Shown: one piece after another, positions 49,950 to 59,311 of the stretch
Position numbering within the stretch: the first letter of the stretch is position 1
How the letters are laid out: every line of letters starts with the position of its first letter
Assembly: GCF_003013715.1 (NCBI RefSeq)
Contig: NC_072812.1
Span: forward strand, 2,976,001-3,040,000
Source: Candidozyma auris
Lineage: Eukaryota; Ascomycota; Pichiomycetes; Serinales; Metschnikowiaceae
Length of the DNA: 64,000 bases
Direction of reading: 5' to 3'
Translations under genes and position numbers: made by a program
The notes under the pieces: generated by a model
Databases searched by the model: none
What the model was told of the DNA's origin: nothing
Seen by the model: only the letters and a program-made list of their open reading frames with translations

Positions 49950-50271
49950 TTTGCTCTTATTGTGCCTGCCTAAACTAGCACCAGTCCAGCATAAATTCTC
50001 GGAACGAAGCAGCCAGCACTATGGGACGGACTGCACACAGGCGAGGCGCCTTTGCCCAACCAGCAGCCAGTGCTGCGCACTTGACGAAATTCTCTCACAT
50101 TTCTTAGGCATAGGCGCATTTTTGCAGGAGTCGCTGAGGCTTGTCTCGCACCTGGTGCCTGTCTGAAACCCCATATACATTTTCTACGGCTCCTTTTTAC
50201 CACTCTTTCTTTTCCAACTCTTTACACTCATTACCTTTTTTTTTTTTCTAACTTCAGTCATTCCTTTAACC

Positions 50272-51597
50272 ATGAAGTCGTCTGCTTTAGTGGCCATGGC
50301 CGCCTCGGTGGGCCTTGTTTCTGCCGCGTGTGATTTTATCGAGGGCAACTACTACTGCTCCAAAACAAACAAGGTAGCCTTCCAGAACGTGGGTTTCTCC
50401 TCTTCCTACCAGGATGTCACTTCCATGGATGAGAACTCCGGTAAGTGCACCCAGGAAACCCACCATTTCTCTGGCAACTTGGCTCCTTTGAACGAGGAGT
50501 TGTCCTTCCACTTTAGAGGACCCTTGAAGTTGAAGCAGTTTGGTGTCTACTACCCTAAGGGCGGTAACTCCAAGAGAGACGCCGAGGCCGACGAGGACTG
50601 CTCCACCACCAAGCACGTCCACCACAAGCACGTCAAGAGAGCCACTGCTTTTGTCACCCAGACCGTGTTTGTTGACCAGTACGGTAACACCGTCACCTCG
50701 ACGGCCACTCCTTCTACTGCCGCTGGCGAGAGTTACGAGATCACTCAGACCAACACAGCCTCTGTGTCCTCGGACGGTGGTGCTCCCTCTGGCTCCTCCA
50801 ACGGTGCCGTGGACGCTTCTTCTTCGTCCGCTTCCTCCGGCTCCCAGTCCACCTCCAATGCTCAGACTGGCGACTGGGTGAGAAGCTCTTACTACAAGCC
50901 AGGTACTGCCGAGAACTGTACCTTCTTGAACCACCACGGTGGTTCTGGCTCTGGTGTGTGGTCCTCTGCCTTGGGTAATTCTCTTTCTTACGCCAACAGC
51001 GACAACTCGGGCGGCGCTTCTTCTCCTCAGATCTTGAGTGACGTCACTATCGAGTCCAACACTGAGTTCGTCATCATGTCCGGCCTCAAGTGTGGTGACG
51101 ACTCCGAGAACGGTGACTGTGGCTTCTACAGAAAGGGTATCCCAGCATACCACGGTTTCTCTGGTGACACCAAGTTGTTTGTGTTCGAGTTCTTGATGCC
51201 TTCCGATGGCTCTAAGGGCTTCAACGCCGACATGCCTGCTATCTGGGCTTTGAACGCTAAGATCCCAAGAACTTTGCAGTATGGTGAGGCCACCTGCTCT
51301 TGTTGGAAGTCCGGTTGCGGTGAGTTGGACTTGTTCGAGATTCTTCACTCCGGTTCTGACAAATTGATTGCCCACTTGCACTCTGGTCAGGGTTCCAACG
51401 GTTCTGGCTACGGTGGTGGTGGTTCTCAGGACTACTTCGAGAGACCAACCGAGAACTCTATCAAGGCTGCTGTCATCATGACCGGTAAGGAGATTGTCAT
51501 CAAGATCGTCGATGACGACTTTGACTCTGTCTTGACTGCCGACACTGTCGACGGCTGGTTGGACGCCTCCGGTACCGTGGCCAAGATCGCTAACTAA
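50272..51597 (+). CDS. TOS1: Cell wall protein Tos1 (putative glucan hydrolase family)
   Basis: The 441-residue secreted protein starts with a signal peptide (about 1-18, MKSSALVAMAASVGLVSA). The N-terminal Cys-containing domain (DUF2403 type) includes CDFIEGNYYCSKT and LKLKQFGVYYP. Two dibasic KR sites (SKRDAE, VKRATA) are likely Kex2 cleavage points, as in Tos1. A Ser/Thr-rich linker follows, then the C-terminal DUF2401 domain with FNADMPAIWALNAKIPRT and the Cys-rich CSCWKSGCGELDLFEIL, where the acidic residues resemble a glycoside hydrolase active site. Tos1 is covalently bound to the beta-glucan wall; enzymatic activity has been suggested but is not shown by sequence. There is no GPI signal. 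Codon bias is strong, suggesting high expression. Confidence 0.93.
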   Translation: MKSSALVAMAASVGLVSAACDFIEGNYYCSKTNKVAFQNVGFSSSYQDVTSMDENSGKCTQETHHFSGNLAPLNEELSFHFRGPLKLKQFGVYYPKGGNSKRDAEADEDCSTTKHVHHKHVKRATAFVTQTVFVDQYGNTVTSTATPSTAAGESYEITQTNTASVSSDGGAPSGSSNGAVDASSSSASSGSQSTSNAQTGDWVRSSYYKPGTAENCTFLNHHGGSGSGVWSSALGNSLSYANSDNSGGASSPQILSDVTIESNTEFVIMSGLKCGDDSENGDCGFYRKGIPAYHGFSGDTKLFVFEFLMPSDGSKGFNADMPAIWALNAKIPRTLQYGEATCSCWKSGCGELDLFEILHSGSDKLIAHLHSGQGSNGSGYGGGGSQDYFERPTENSIKAAVIMTGKEIVIKIVDDDFDSVLTADTVDGWLDASGTVAKIAN

Positions 51598-52052
51598 ACG
51601 TTGTTATATACCATTGTTTGGCCACATGCTTCAGTTTCTGTATGTTTTACTTAGTTTGTTTTCAAAAATTGTCCAATATAATTATGATATTGTAGCTTTA
51701 GTAAGATTACTCCTGATTGACTGTCAGAAATGGTGAACAATCCTTGCGCCACGTTGAAGTGAGACTAGAGCGTTTATTCAATCCTTTTGGTCACAATTGC
51801 ACTACACGATATGATCGTATTGAAGACGTTTCATGATCCCATTGTGGCTGTTCATCTAAGAGGCTCTTTGATAACAAAAATCTACCGCCATTGGCAGCCA
51901 AAGACCACCACCAATACTACCCACTCAACCTCTGTGAACAATTCACCCAACTGCTCTCCTTATTTGAACAGTGCCTCTCCCACATCTACAGGCTACTTAG
52001 AAGCTCACCAGTCCATTCATACTACCAGCGCGCAAGCTAACCACTCTTCTTC
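51598..52052. other. Intergenic region, TOS1 / MPA43-like gene
   Basis: This 455-bp region carries a GGCAGCCAAAG word near 51892 but no full copy of the recurrent motif. A short open frame without coding character runs into the next gene; I do not call it. Confidence 0.4.
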
Positions 52053-53693
52053 ATGATTGGCATCGATGTTGGCAGCGACCTGGTGAGGATGTGTATCAGG
52101 GACTCCATTGGAAGTGCTGAATGCTGTTTAGAGCGTCCACTTCATAGAAAAGTCTCTGGTGTCAAGAACACCATGAGCAGCGAGGCACTCTGGGGCAACA
52201 TCACCACTTTGCTCGCTGAGGGCAATATCAGCATCAAAAAATCAGATACTCCAAAAAAATCAGATGTACAGGATGCAGATTGTCCAGAAACTGGTCGGCG
52301 CGTTTTTGTCGCGGCTACCTGCTCCATGGCAGTGGTGGAGAGGATTGAAGTGAATGGGCGCAAGTTCCTCAGACCGCTCGAAGAAGATATCATTGTGTGG
52401 ATGGACTCAAGGGCCAGTGCACAAGCGCAATGGCTCAGTGAGATGTTGGATGCACTGGTTTTGCAGCAAATTGGCGGTCAAATCACACCAGAAATGGGGA
52501 TAGCAAAATTGCGTTGGGTGTATGAAAAATACCAAGGTAGTGGGAAAGAGGTGCTTGTGTTCGAGTTGTACGACTGGGTGAGCTACCTCTTCGCTGCGGG
52601 AGGCTTGAGCAACGGGATGGTAGAGTGTCTTCAAGGAGATGTGGTAGAATGTCACCCGCAGTCTAGGGCCATGGATGGGTCAGTGAAGGGATGGGGGAAA
52701 TCTGTATTGGACATTGTGTTTGGAAAAACCGATGAGGTAAGGATTGGGCATGTACCTACGCAATTCAGGAAAGGGCGAAAAGGTGCCCTTTGCTTTGCTG
52801 GCGAGCCCATTGCTAAAAACAAGGTGCTTGGAGGAGTTGTTCTTCATGGGTGTATTGACTGCTACGCTGGCGTGGTGGCCCAAATGGCTGCGAAAAAATG
52901 CCTTCCTGAAAGGGTTGCCTCAGAGAATAAAATAGTGGCCTTGGATATGGTCGCTGGGACCCTGACCTGTTTTGTAGCGTCCATTCCATCTGCTTCATTG
53001 CCCATAGACGGGCTTTGGGGTCCCTTTGACCAGCTCATGGAAACGCCAGTGTGCGCTTTTGGACAGCCTGCAACAGGGAAGCTTTTTGAGCAGCTACTTG
53101 TGCCCGGTGATACTTTCGAATTGTTGGAATCGCTGGCATTTTCTTTAGAAGAACGCCTTGGTCAGCCGTTGGTGGTGCTTGCCAAAAACCATTTCTACTA
53201 TGGGGACCGTTACGGCAACAGAAGTCCTTACGGCGACTTTGGTATGGATGAGGTTCGCGTGAAAGGCTTCAACGCTGATCAGAACTCAGGTGTTGTTCCG
53301 TTTAGAAATGACGAAGACGAAAAGTGCCTTCGCTACTACCTTCTCATAGAGTTCTTGGTGTTCCAGACGAAAGAGCTAGCGCAGAAGCTAGGACCTTTGG
53401 ATGTGGTTCGTGTGAGCGGATCTCAGGCTAAGAACGCAAGGTTTATGCGTCTTTTACAGCATTTTGCCTTTCAGAACGGCAGCTGTCCCGTTGTAGAGGT
53501 TGTTGGTGGGAACGCTACATACTCAGGTGCCAGAGCAGGCGCCACCATTGCCACTGGGCAGGGAGATGTTGAAAGACGAGTTCTCGAGACAGAGGAGTTG
53601 TTGCCCGAGATAAGCAGATTGCTCGAGAGAAAATACAAGTTTTATCTAGAGTTGAGCAGCTGGCAGCACCGGTTCCGGCGGGCAATGAGGTAG
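52053..53693 (+). CDS. MPA43: Divergent FGGY-family kinase, Mpa43-like
   Basis: The 546-residue protein has the FGGY layout and the same order of segments as the kinase at 29057: an N-terminal DVGSDLVRM, then VWMDSRASAQ, GGQITPEMGIAKLRW, FGQPATGKLFEQLL, YYGDRYGNRSPYGD and VSGSQAKNARFMRLL. Its length equals Saccharomyces Mpa43 (542 residues), an FGGY protein of unknown function that copurifies with mitochondria, so MPA43 is the best name. Several catalytic-site positions are altered: the glycine-rich phosphate loop DVGTGSAR reads DVGSDLVR, and the GG of SGGQ is SGSQ. The aspartate of WMDxR is kept. Activity may be reduced or the substrate changed. It lies next to a sugar-type Zn2Cys6 regulator, which may or may not be functional linkage. 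Confidence 0.75.
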   Translation: MIGIDVGSDLVRMCIRDSIGSAECCLERPLHRKVSGVKNTMSSEALWGNITTLLAEGNISIKKSDTPKKSDVQDADCPETGRRVFVAATCSMAVVERIEVNGRKFLRPLEEDIIVWMDSRASAQAQWLSEMLDALVLQQIGGQITPEMGIAKLRWVYEKYQGSGKEVLVFELYDWVSYLFAAGGLSNGMVECLQGDVVECHPQSRAMDGSVKGWGKSVLDIVFGKTDEVRIGHVPTQFRKGRKGALCFAGEPIAKNKVLGGVVLHGCIDCYAGVVAQMAAKKCLPERVASENKIVALDMVAGTLTCFVASIPSASLPIDGLWGPFDQLMETPVCAFGQPATGKLFEQLLVPGDTFELLESLAFSLEERLGQPLVVLAKNHFYYGDRYGNRSPYGDFGMDEVRVKGFNADQNSGVVPFRNDEDEKCLRYYLLIEFLVFQTKELAQKLGPLDVVRVSGSQAKNARFMRLLQHFAFQNGSCPVVEVVGGNATYSGARAGATIATGQGDVERRVLETEELLPEISRLLERKYKFYLELSSWQHRFRRAMR

Positions 53694-54344
53694 ACTGGGT
53701 AACAATGTGTCGACTGAAGCTCTACATTCGATTGAACAGAGCTAATATCAAAGTCACATTGTCGGCTTCAGCATGCAGTGAAAATAACACATTATTCAAA
53801 TGCGTTTGATGGCCATCTGCTCATACCTCCTTGTAAGCTGCCAAAATTTCGAAATCATACAGTTGCCCTCGAAGAGGCCATCAATCATGCTGTCTTCCCC
53901 AAGTCAGACCATAAAACCCGGGTGGGCACTTCACAAGAAAATCTACACAATTCGTTCTTTTCCTACTATTGCCGTCTCAACTTTGATGAACATACAAGAA
54001 CGTTATAACCTTTAGCATTGTAGTGGCTGCTGTCATGCTAATGCGGGATCACCCCTACTCTCGCCCCTAGCCCATCTTAGAGGCAAATCTTCCACCAAGC
54101 TCAACTAGATGATGCCAAAAATAAAAAACTTAAAGCAATCCAATTTATCTCCATTGACTCAATCCAGTACGGATAAGCTTCCGCTTAATTCTGACCAGCT
54201 TCCCCTCCCTCCAATCTCGCGTCCGTGAACTCTTCGCACTTCTCGTTTCGCAGCCAAATTAACTACCACTCTGCAGCTGCAAGGTGCTTATTCACCGACT
54301 TGCCCTGAGCTTCCCTCAAAACTCCTGGCTCAGAGCTTGCAGCC
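53694..54344. other. Intergenic region upstream of the maltose-activator-like gene
   Basis: This 651-bp region contains two motif copies close to the downstream gene: TTTCGCAGCCAAATT at 54246 and CTTGCAGCCATG overlapping the start codon at 54345. No other gene is seen. Confidence 0.45.
54246..54260 (+). promoter_or_regulatory. TTYGCAGCCA motif, Zn2Cys6 gene promoter
   Basis: TTTCGCAGCCAAATT, about 90 bp upstream of the ATG. A second near-copy, CTTGCAGCCATG, includes the ATG itself. Confidence 0.4.
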
Positions 54345-55892
54345 ATGTCTGCCAACTTATACTTTGCTTACTCCATCAAGAAGGAGTATAGTCTGCCGGT
54401 GACTCCTAACGGCGATGCTGCCGATGAGGCGAGGAAAGAACGTAAGAAGTTCATCAGAGCGTGTGACGCCTGCTCAATACGAAAGACCAAATGTGATGAA
54501 AGCAGACCTTGTCGAAATTGCTACAACAACGGACTAGAGTGTACCGAGCTTCGGGAACGGAAGAAGATGGGGCCCAAGAAGCTAAGGAAAAGAACTCTAG
54601 ACACGATCAACGCCTTGGGCAAGACTCGGCGTTTGGCGCCTGACCTCACGCCTGTAGCAGATGTGCTCAGCACAACACCTTTTTGTGAAACGGTGGCCAG
54701 GGCATTGGTGCCGTTGACGGTGCCGTCGCTTTCGCTTTGTTTACCTGAGATCCTCAACTACTTGAAAAATTCCAATTCTCATAATGCAAACAACTTGGAG
54801 GGAATGGCAAAAGATGTGGCTATGGCGTCGTGGGCACTTTTGCTTCTTGCTGCGCTTTCAGCAAAGGGAAATCCTCCTCCCAAAAACACCATCACTGAAT
54901 TGGCTGAGTATGTAACACAGGCCCATGCGGACTTCTCTAGCCAGCTGTTTCTCCTGCTCAAGGAAACAACCACATCAGCAACTCACTACTACATGTCCCT
55001 TGCAGAGCTTCACATGTACGGCTATTTTGCCTTCAAAAGCCATGCTTTCTGCATCAGGCAGCTTCTCCACCTTCGAGGGGCCATCACTCACTATCAGCTA
55101 ATATCAGCGTCCTCGGACAGTGACATCACCGGACTTTCTGAACTACGACTTACTTTGTATACTGCTGAGCGCAGTGCGTGCTTGTTCGCCATTGATGAAG
55201 TATTTCGAGGTAATTGTTTGATTTTTTCGGGTCCTTCGTCTAGTTTCTATGCTGACTTCCCTGTGAAGACGCTAATTCTTGACTGCTGCCACGATATATT
55301 CAACGTCCTAGAGGCAAGCGGTGTGTTCATGCGGAGCTCTAGCCTTCCAAGCATATTTGTTTGGCGCTACTCTGCATTTGAGACCAGGACCGGTATCTAT
55401 GGCAGCATCAAGGTAAAAGCGCATGAAATCGTTCTGGCGAAGCTTAACAATACAATGACAGCGTCTGAGAGGCTGTTTGTGCAAGTTCTCTTGAAATTCG
55501 TTTTGTTCAGGGTGTTACTTTTGTATGCTGGTGAGTACTCTCAGGATACGGTGAGTAACGAGCTACTTGAATTGATCACTCAAACTACTGCCGCCCTTGC
55601 TATTGGCAAAGATGATCCCTTTTTCAAAATTCATATCCGTGTGTTTTCTCTCATTCCACAGATGCTCGATCTACTACGTTCCTACTTCGAGTCTGTCGGC
55701 AACAATGCACCGGCAGAAGCACACGGACGACTCAAAGAGTATACTCATGCCTTGCTAGCTCTTTGTGAACACACTCCTTTCGGCGCAATGGCTGAAATGG
55801 ATGAAATTTTGTGTCACTGGTTTACAAAAGAAGCTAATGACTTGTGGACTGCTCTTAGTTCAGAGAGCCCTGGTATGTCCCTCGGTCTGTGA
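54345..55892 (+). CDS. Zn2Cys6 transcription factor, maltose-activator-like
   Basis: The 515-residue protein has a complete zinc cluster at residues 40-66: CDACSIRKTKC, then DESRPCRNCYNNGLEC, spacing C-x2-C-x6-C-x5-C-x2-C-x6-C. It is followed directly by the basic linker ERKKMGPKKLRKRTL, which resembles the KKRGPKS linker of Mal63/Mal13 and Candida Suc1 activators. The remaining 400 residues are helical and fit the fungal regulatory domain. By family, a role in carbon source (alpha-glucoside) control is possible, but no maltase or permease is adjacent, so the target remains open. No intron is needed. Confidence 0.82.
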   Translation: MSANLYFAYSIKKEYSLPVTPNGDAADEARKERKKFIRACDACSIRKTKCDESRPCRNCYNNGLECTELRERKKMGPKKLRKRTLDTINALGKTRRLAPDLTPVADVLSTTPFCETVARALVPLTVPSLSLCLPEILNYLKNSNSHNANNLEGMAKDVAMASWALLLLAALSAKGNPPPKNTITELAEYVTQAHADFSSQLFLLLKETTTSATHYYMSLAELHMYGYFAFKSHAFCIRQLLHLRGAITHYQLISASSDSDITGLSELRLTLYTAERSACLFAIDEVFRGNCLIFSGPSSSFYADFPVKTLILDCCHDIFNVLEASGVFMRSSSLPSIFVWRYSAFETRTGIYGSIKVKAHEIVLAKLNNTMTASERLFVQVLLKFVLFRVLLLYAGEYSQDTVSNELLELITQTTAALAIGKDDPFFKIHIRVFSLIPQMLDLLRSYFESVGNNAPAEAHGRLKEYTHALLALCEHTPFGAMAEMDEILCHWFTKEANDLWTALSSESPGMSLGL

Positions 55893-56352
55893 GGGCCTAA
55901 ATCTGCAGCAATTGAATCGTCTGGTACGTTTGGCTGCATCACTGCAAAATCATGACGAAGTACATCAAATTTGCAACTTTCCATTGGAAATATGAGAGCC
56001 TTTCGAGATTTAAAATGAATTTCTGGCTTTCAGATATAGTTTATAATTAATGTATAAAGCGCTGGAAGTGCAAGTATTTTGCGGCACACTCTCATCACAC
56101 CTCCCCATATCATTTATGCTACAAATACGTGACGAGTCCGGAGAATTCAATAGACTCAATTGGCTTGATTCTTTTCTCTATAACTTTTTATTTCTTTTAT
56201 TTTACTTCTCCCTCTCAATAAAGCCTCCAGCGTAAGTAGTCTCCTATGAAAGTCCGTCCACGGTACCAAGCGTGGTGTGTCTCGCACGACCGCTTTTCTG
56301 TCCCAATATTGTGTCGGAAAGTAAGATAAGAACAATTACCAAATCATACATC
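55893..56352. other. Intergenic region upstream of VMA4
   Basis: This 460-bp region has a pyrimidine-rich tract near 56172-56215. Nothing else is identified. Confidence 0.4.
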
Positions 56353-57085
56353 ATGTCATTGACAGACGACCAGGTACGTAAACAGGACAATTGTGATCAT
56401 TCTCCAATTACCATGCTAATATTAGGTCAATGCGGAGCTCCGTAAAATGAAGGCCTTCATTGAGAAGGAGGCCCAGGAAAAGGCAAAGGAGATCAGATTG
56501 AAGGCTGATGAAGAATACGAAATCGAAAAAGCCTCCATTGTCAGGTCCGAAACTGCTGCCATTGACAGTGTCTATGAGCAGAAGTTGAAGAAAGCATCGT
56601 TGGCACAGCAAATCACAAAGTCGACAATTAGCAACAAGACAAGATTGAGAGTTTTGAGTGAAAAAGAAAAGGTTTTGGACGAAATCTTTGAGGAAGCCAA
56701 GAAAGAGTTGAAGAATATCTCCTCGAAAAAGGGCGAGTACAAGGGCTTGTTGGCTGGTTTGATTGAGGAGGGTCTTTTGGCTCTCATGGAGGACGAAGTC
56801 AACGTCAAGGTCAGGGAAGAGGACGTCTCTGTTGCCAAGGAAGCCATCGAAGACGCTGCTAAGGGCTACAAAGAAAAGTCTAAGCAAGAAATCAAAATAG
56901 CTGTGGACGAGAAGGAATTTTTGCCCAAGGATTCCTCTGGCGGTGTCATCGTGGTGAACAAGCTGGGCAAGATCGAGGTCAACAACACTTTGGACGAGAG
57001 ATTGAAGTTGTTGTCTGAAGAGGCCTTACCAGGTATCCGTTTGGAGTTGTTTGGGCCATCTGCAACCAGAAAGTTCTTTGACTAG
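56353..57085 (+). CDS. VMA4: Vacuolar H+-ATPase subunit E (spliced)
   Basis: Two exons encode 226 residues. Exon 1 (56353-56373) is seven codons, MSLTDDQ. The intron 56374-56425 (52 nt) begins GTACGT and ends TGCTAATATTAG. Exon 2 (56426-57085) continues [16 protein letters not shown], restoring the family's QVNxELxKMxAFI start. Subunit E forms the peripheral stalks of the V1 sector with subunit G, holding the ATPase stator against the rotor. The N-terminal half is one long charged helix ([18 protein letters not shown]) and the C-terminal half ends in [15 protein letters not shown] as in all subunit E proteins. The alternative ATG at 56447 would lose this conserved start. Confidence 0.96.
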
Positions 57086-57867
57086 CCGCGAACGCTAGAG
57101 TTTAGCATTCAGTTCCATACACTTTTTTTGAAAACAATTTTGACGTCGATTAAAAATGTAGTGAGCAGGGTTCATGTTTATGACGATGCTGTAGGCTGCA
57201 AACTTTCATGCAATCGTTTATTTTGCCAATGCAAGGCTTTTCAAAATTGATGAAGTTTTCAGGCTTTCGTAATGTCTAGTTTTCCTATATGGGAAGCTTT
57301 ACGTTTGCTTTACATAGTGATCTCTTTTCCTATGTCTTGGTCATGTAATGTTTTCCTCTATATGTTCGGGGTCAATATTCTTTGAAACACACAGTCGCCA
57401 AACACAATAACGGTGGGGCTCCCAATTGCCTAACAAGAAGTGAAGTCTGGGTGTTCTTCGATTGTCAAGTAGTTTCTACCTTTGAAAATTAGCTCTAGAC
57501 AATACCTTTTCACTCTATGAAACATCCTTCTTTGTTATCTCGTCTGTCGATAATTACTGTTCACATCAAGTAACTGTCTGTTCTGGTGCGATTTTGCAGC
57601 TATTCCCTATTCAAATGTCAGCAATACAAAACTCACCATTACTAGGAAACCGTAAAAAAACTAAAAAAAAAGACTGAAAGTTTTACTTCCAAAACGTTTG
57701 TTGTTGATATCATAACGGAAGCGAACTTCTCAGTTTTTCTCCATCAAGGTGCTTTTTCGAAAATCCGTTAACTGTCATTCTGTCTTCGCTACTGAAATGC
57801 TGCATAATTCTCATCTCACAGATAACAACTACTGTCAACAATTTATCGCTGTTCCATCCATCGCCAC
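57086..57867. other. Intergenic region upstream of the MRS2-type gene
   Basis: This 782-bp region has a relaxed motif copy (TTTTGCAGCTATT, 57592) and a purine/A tract near 57652. No gene is seen. Confidence 0.4.
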
Positions 57868-59223
57868 ATGCAAAGCTTGCTACGATCGCTTCGTAATACC
57901 AAAAAAGCACCACTACTACGTAGCTTTCACATAAGCTTGCCTCGACCCAAAGATCCAAATCTTCACAAATTCTCCACACCTCTTTGGAAATCCATCACCG
58001 ATAATGTCGGCTCGGAGGAGTTGAGCTCCTTCCATAACATGGTGCAGCCCATTGTTCCAAGCGATCAGTTTGTTTCATGTACGACGTTTGATGCTGGCGG
58101 CAACGTCACTGGTGTATCGAAGAGGTACCCTAAAATGACCTTTCTTAAAGAGAATAACTTATTTCCAAGAGATCTCCGAAAGGTCGATACATCGGCCATT
58201 GACGTCGTACCATCGATTATGGTGAGGCCGGGAAAAGCCATTATTGTCAACTTGCTACACATTAAGGCAATCATTCAGAAGGATAACGTGAAAGTGTTCG
58301 ACACTGCAGACCCGAAGTTGGCGTCCAAGTTGGGGATCTTCATGTATGACTTGGAGATGAAGCTCAAGGGACCCGGCACTACACCGTACGAATTCAAAGC
58401 ATTGGAGAGTATTTTAATTTCGGTACTCAGCTATCTCGAGGCAGAGCTTCACGCGCAAAAAGCAAGCTGTGGGTTAATTTTGCTGGAACTTGAAGACCAC
58501 ATAAGCAGAGAAAACGTTCAACAATTGCTCATCAAGCTGAAGACTCTTACAAGCTTTTTTCAAAGAGCAACGTTAATAAGAGATGTTCTTGAAACACTTC
58601 TTGAGAACGACGAGGACATGACAGGAATGTATTTGACAACCCAACAGGAGTACTTTGCTCCCAGTGCCAATAACCAACAGGAGAACCCTGTCAATAACTT
58701 CTCCGATGTGGAGATGATCCTTGAAACATACTACACCCATTGCGACGAGGTTGTCCAGCAGGCTGGCTCGTTGATATCCGACATCAAAGCAACAGAGGAA
58801 ATTGCTGATATTATTTTAGACGCTAATAGAAACTCCTTAATGTTGTTTGAATTGAAGGTGACCATCTATACCTTGGGATTTACGGTTGCAACATTGGTAC
58901 CGGCATTTTACGGTATGAACTTGAAGAACTATATGGAAGAATCAATCTATGGATTTGGTGCCGTTGTGGTTATATCTATCATACAAGGAATTCTCTTCAC
59001 CGCATGGAATTTCAAGCGGTTGCACAGAGTACAAAAACTCACCATGATGGACCACTCACCTGTGCATCAAGTGATCAAACCAACTTACTATAAATCATGG
59101 TGGATGAGGAAGAGGTGGTGGCGAAAATTGATGTTTGGTGACCAAACAAAATATCATCGCCCTACGAATAAGGAACGCGATGTCATATGGAGAATGTTGA
59201 GCGACGACAAACTCTCCAAATAA
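57868..59223 (+). CDS. Mitochondrial inner-membrane magnesium channel, Mrs2/Lpe10 type
   Basis: The 451-residue protein belongs to the CorA-Mrs2 family. It starts with a basic, Arg-rich presequence (MQSLLRSLRNTKKAPLLRSF). A large matrix domain follows (about 60-320). Two transmembrane helices lie near the C terminus; the first ends in the pore signature YGMN (about 349-352). The short loop has acidic residues (YMEES), and the tail is very basic (RKRWWRKLMF). It imports Mg2+ into the mitochondrial matrix as an oligomer. Yeasts often have two homologues, Mrs2 and Lpe10/Mfm1, which cannot be told apart safely here. An extra 20-residue extension of conserved-looking charge follows the basic tail. 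Confidence 0.88.
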   Translation: MQSLLRSLRNTKKAPLLRSFHISLPRPKDPNLHKFSTPLWKSITDNVGSEELSSFHNMVQPIVPSDQFVSCTTFDAGGNVTGVSKRYPKMTFLKENNLFPRDLRKVDTSAIDVVPSIMVRPGKAIIVNLLHIKAIIQKDNVKVFDTADPKLASKLGIFMYDLEMKLKGPGTTPYEFKALESILISVLSYLEAELHAQKASCGLILLELEDHISRENVQQLLIKLKTLTSFFQRATLIRDVLETLLENDEDMTGMYLTTQQEYFAPSANNQQENPVNNFSDVEMILETYYTHCDEVVQQAGSLISDIKATEEIADIILDANRNSLMLFELKVTIYTLGFTVATLVPAFYGMNLKNYMEESIYGFGAVVVISIIQGILFTAWNFKRLHRVQKLTMMDHSPVHQVIKPTYYKSWWMRKRWWRKLMFGDQTKYHRPTNKERDVIWRMLSDDKLSK

Positions 59224-59311
59224 CCTTTGTACATAGCCATAGACGAACGGAACGATAATTTACGTAACCAAAGCGCTGTATTATGTAATGTACAAGGGTT
59301 TCTATAGATCA

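Larger units (their letters stand above)
46506..50271. other. 3.8-kb gene-free interval, RHO4 / TOS1
   Basis: This is by far the longest stretch without a supported gene. All frames are short and none resembles a known protein. I also found no tRNA, snRNA or obvious SRP/RNase P signature. It contains A-runs near 48371, 48784 and 49112, an inverted repeat CACGGTGACCGTG at 48892-48904, a motif copy at 46693 and an MCB-like element at 49944. The composition is somewhat more AT-rich than the genes. It may be a long promoter, a non-coding RNA locus or a small regional centromere. Confidence 0.5.

Noticed and set aside
50287..51381. 364-codon frame opposite TOS1
   Set aside because: Same cause: TOS1 has strong codon bias and Ser/Gly-rich composition. 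The antisense product has no domain and is rich in Gly, Val and Arg.
51787..52056. 89-codon frame overlapping the start of the MPA43-like gene
   Set aside because: It has no ATG at its start, a Ser/Thr/His-rich chance composition, and ends four bases inside the next gene. It is probably leader sequence.
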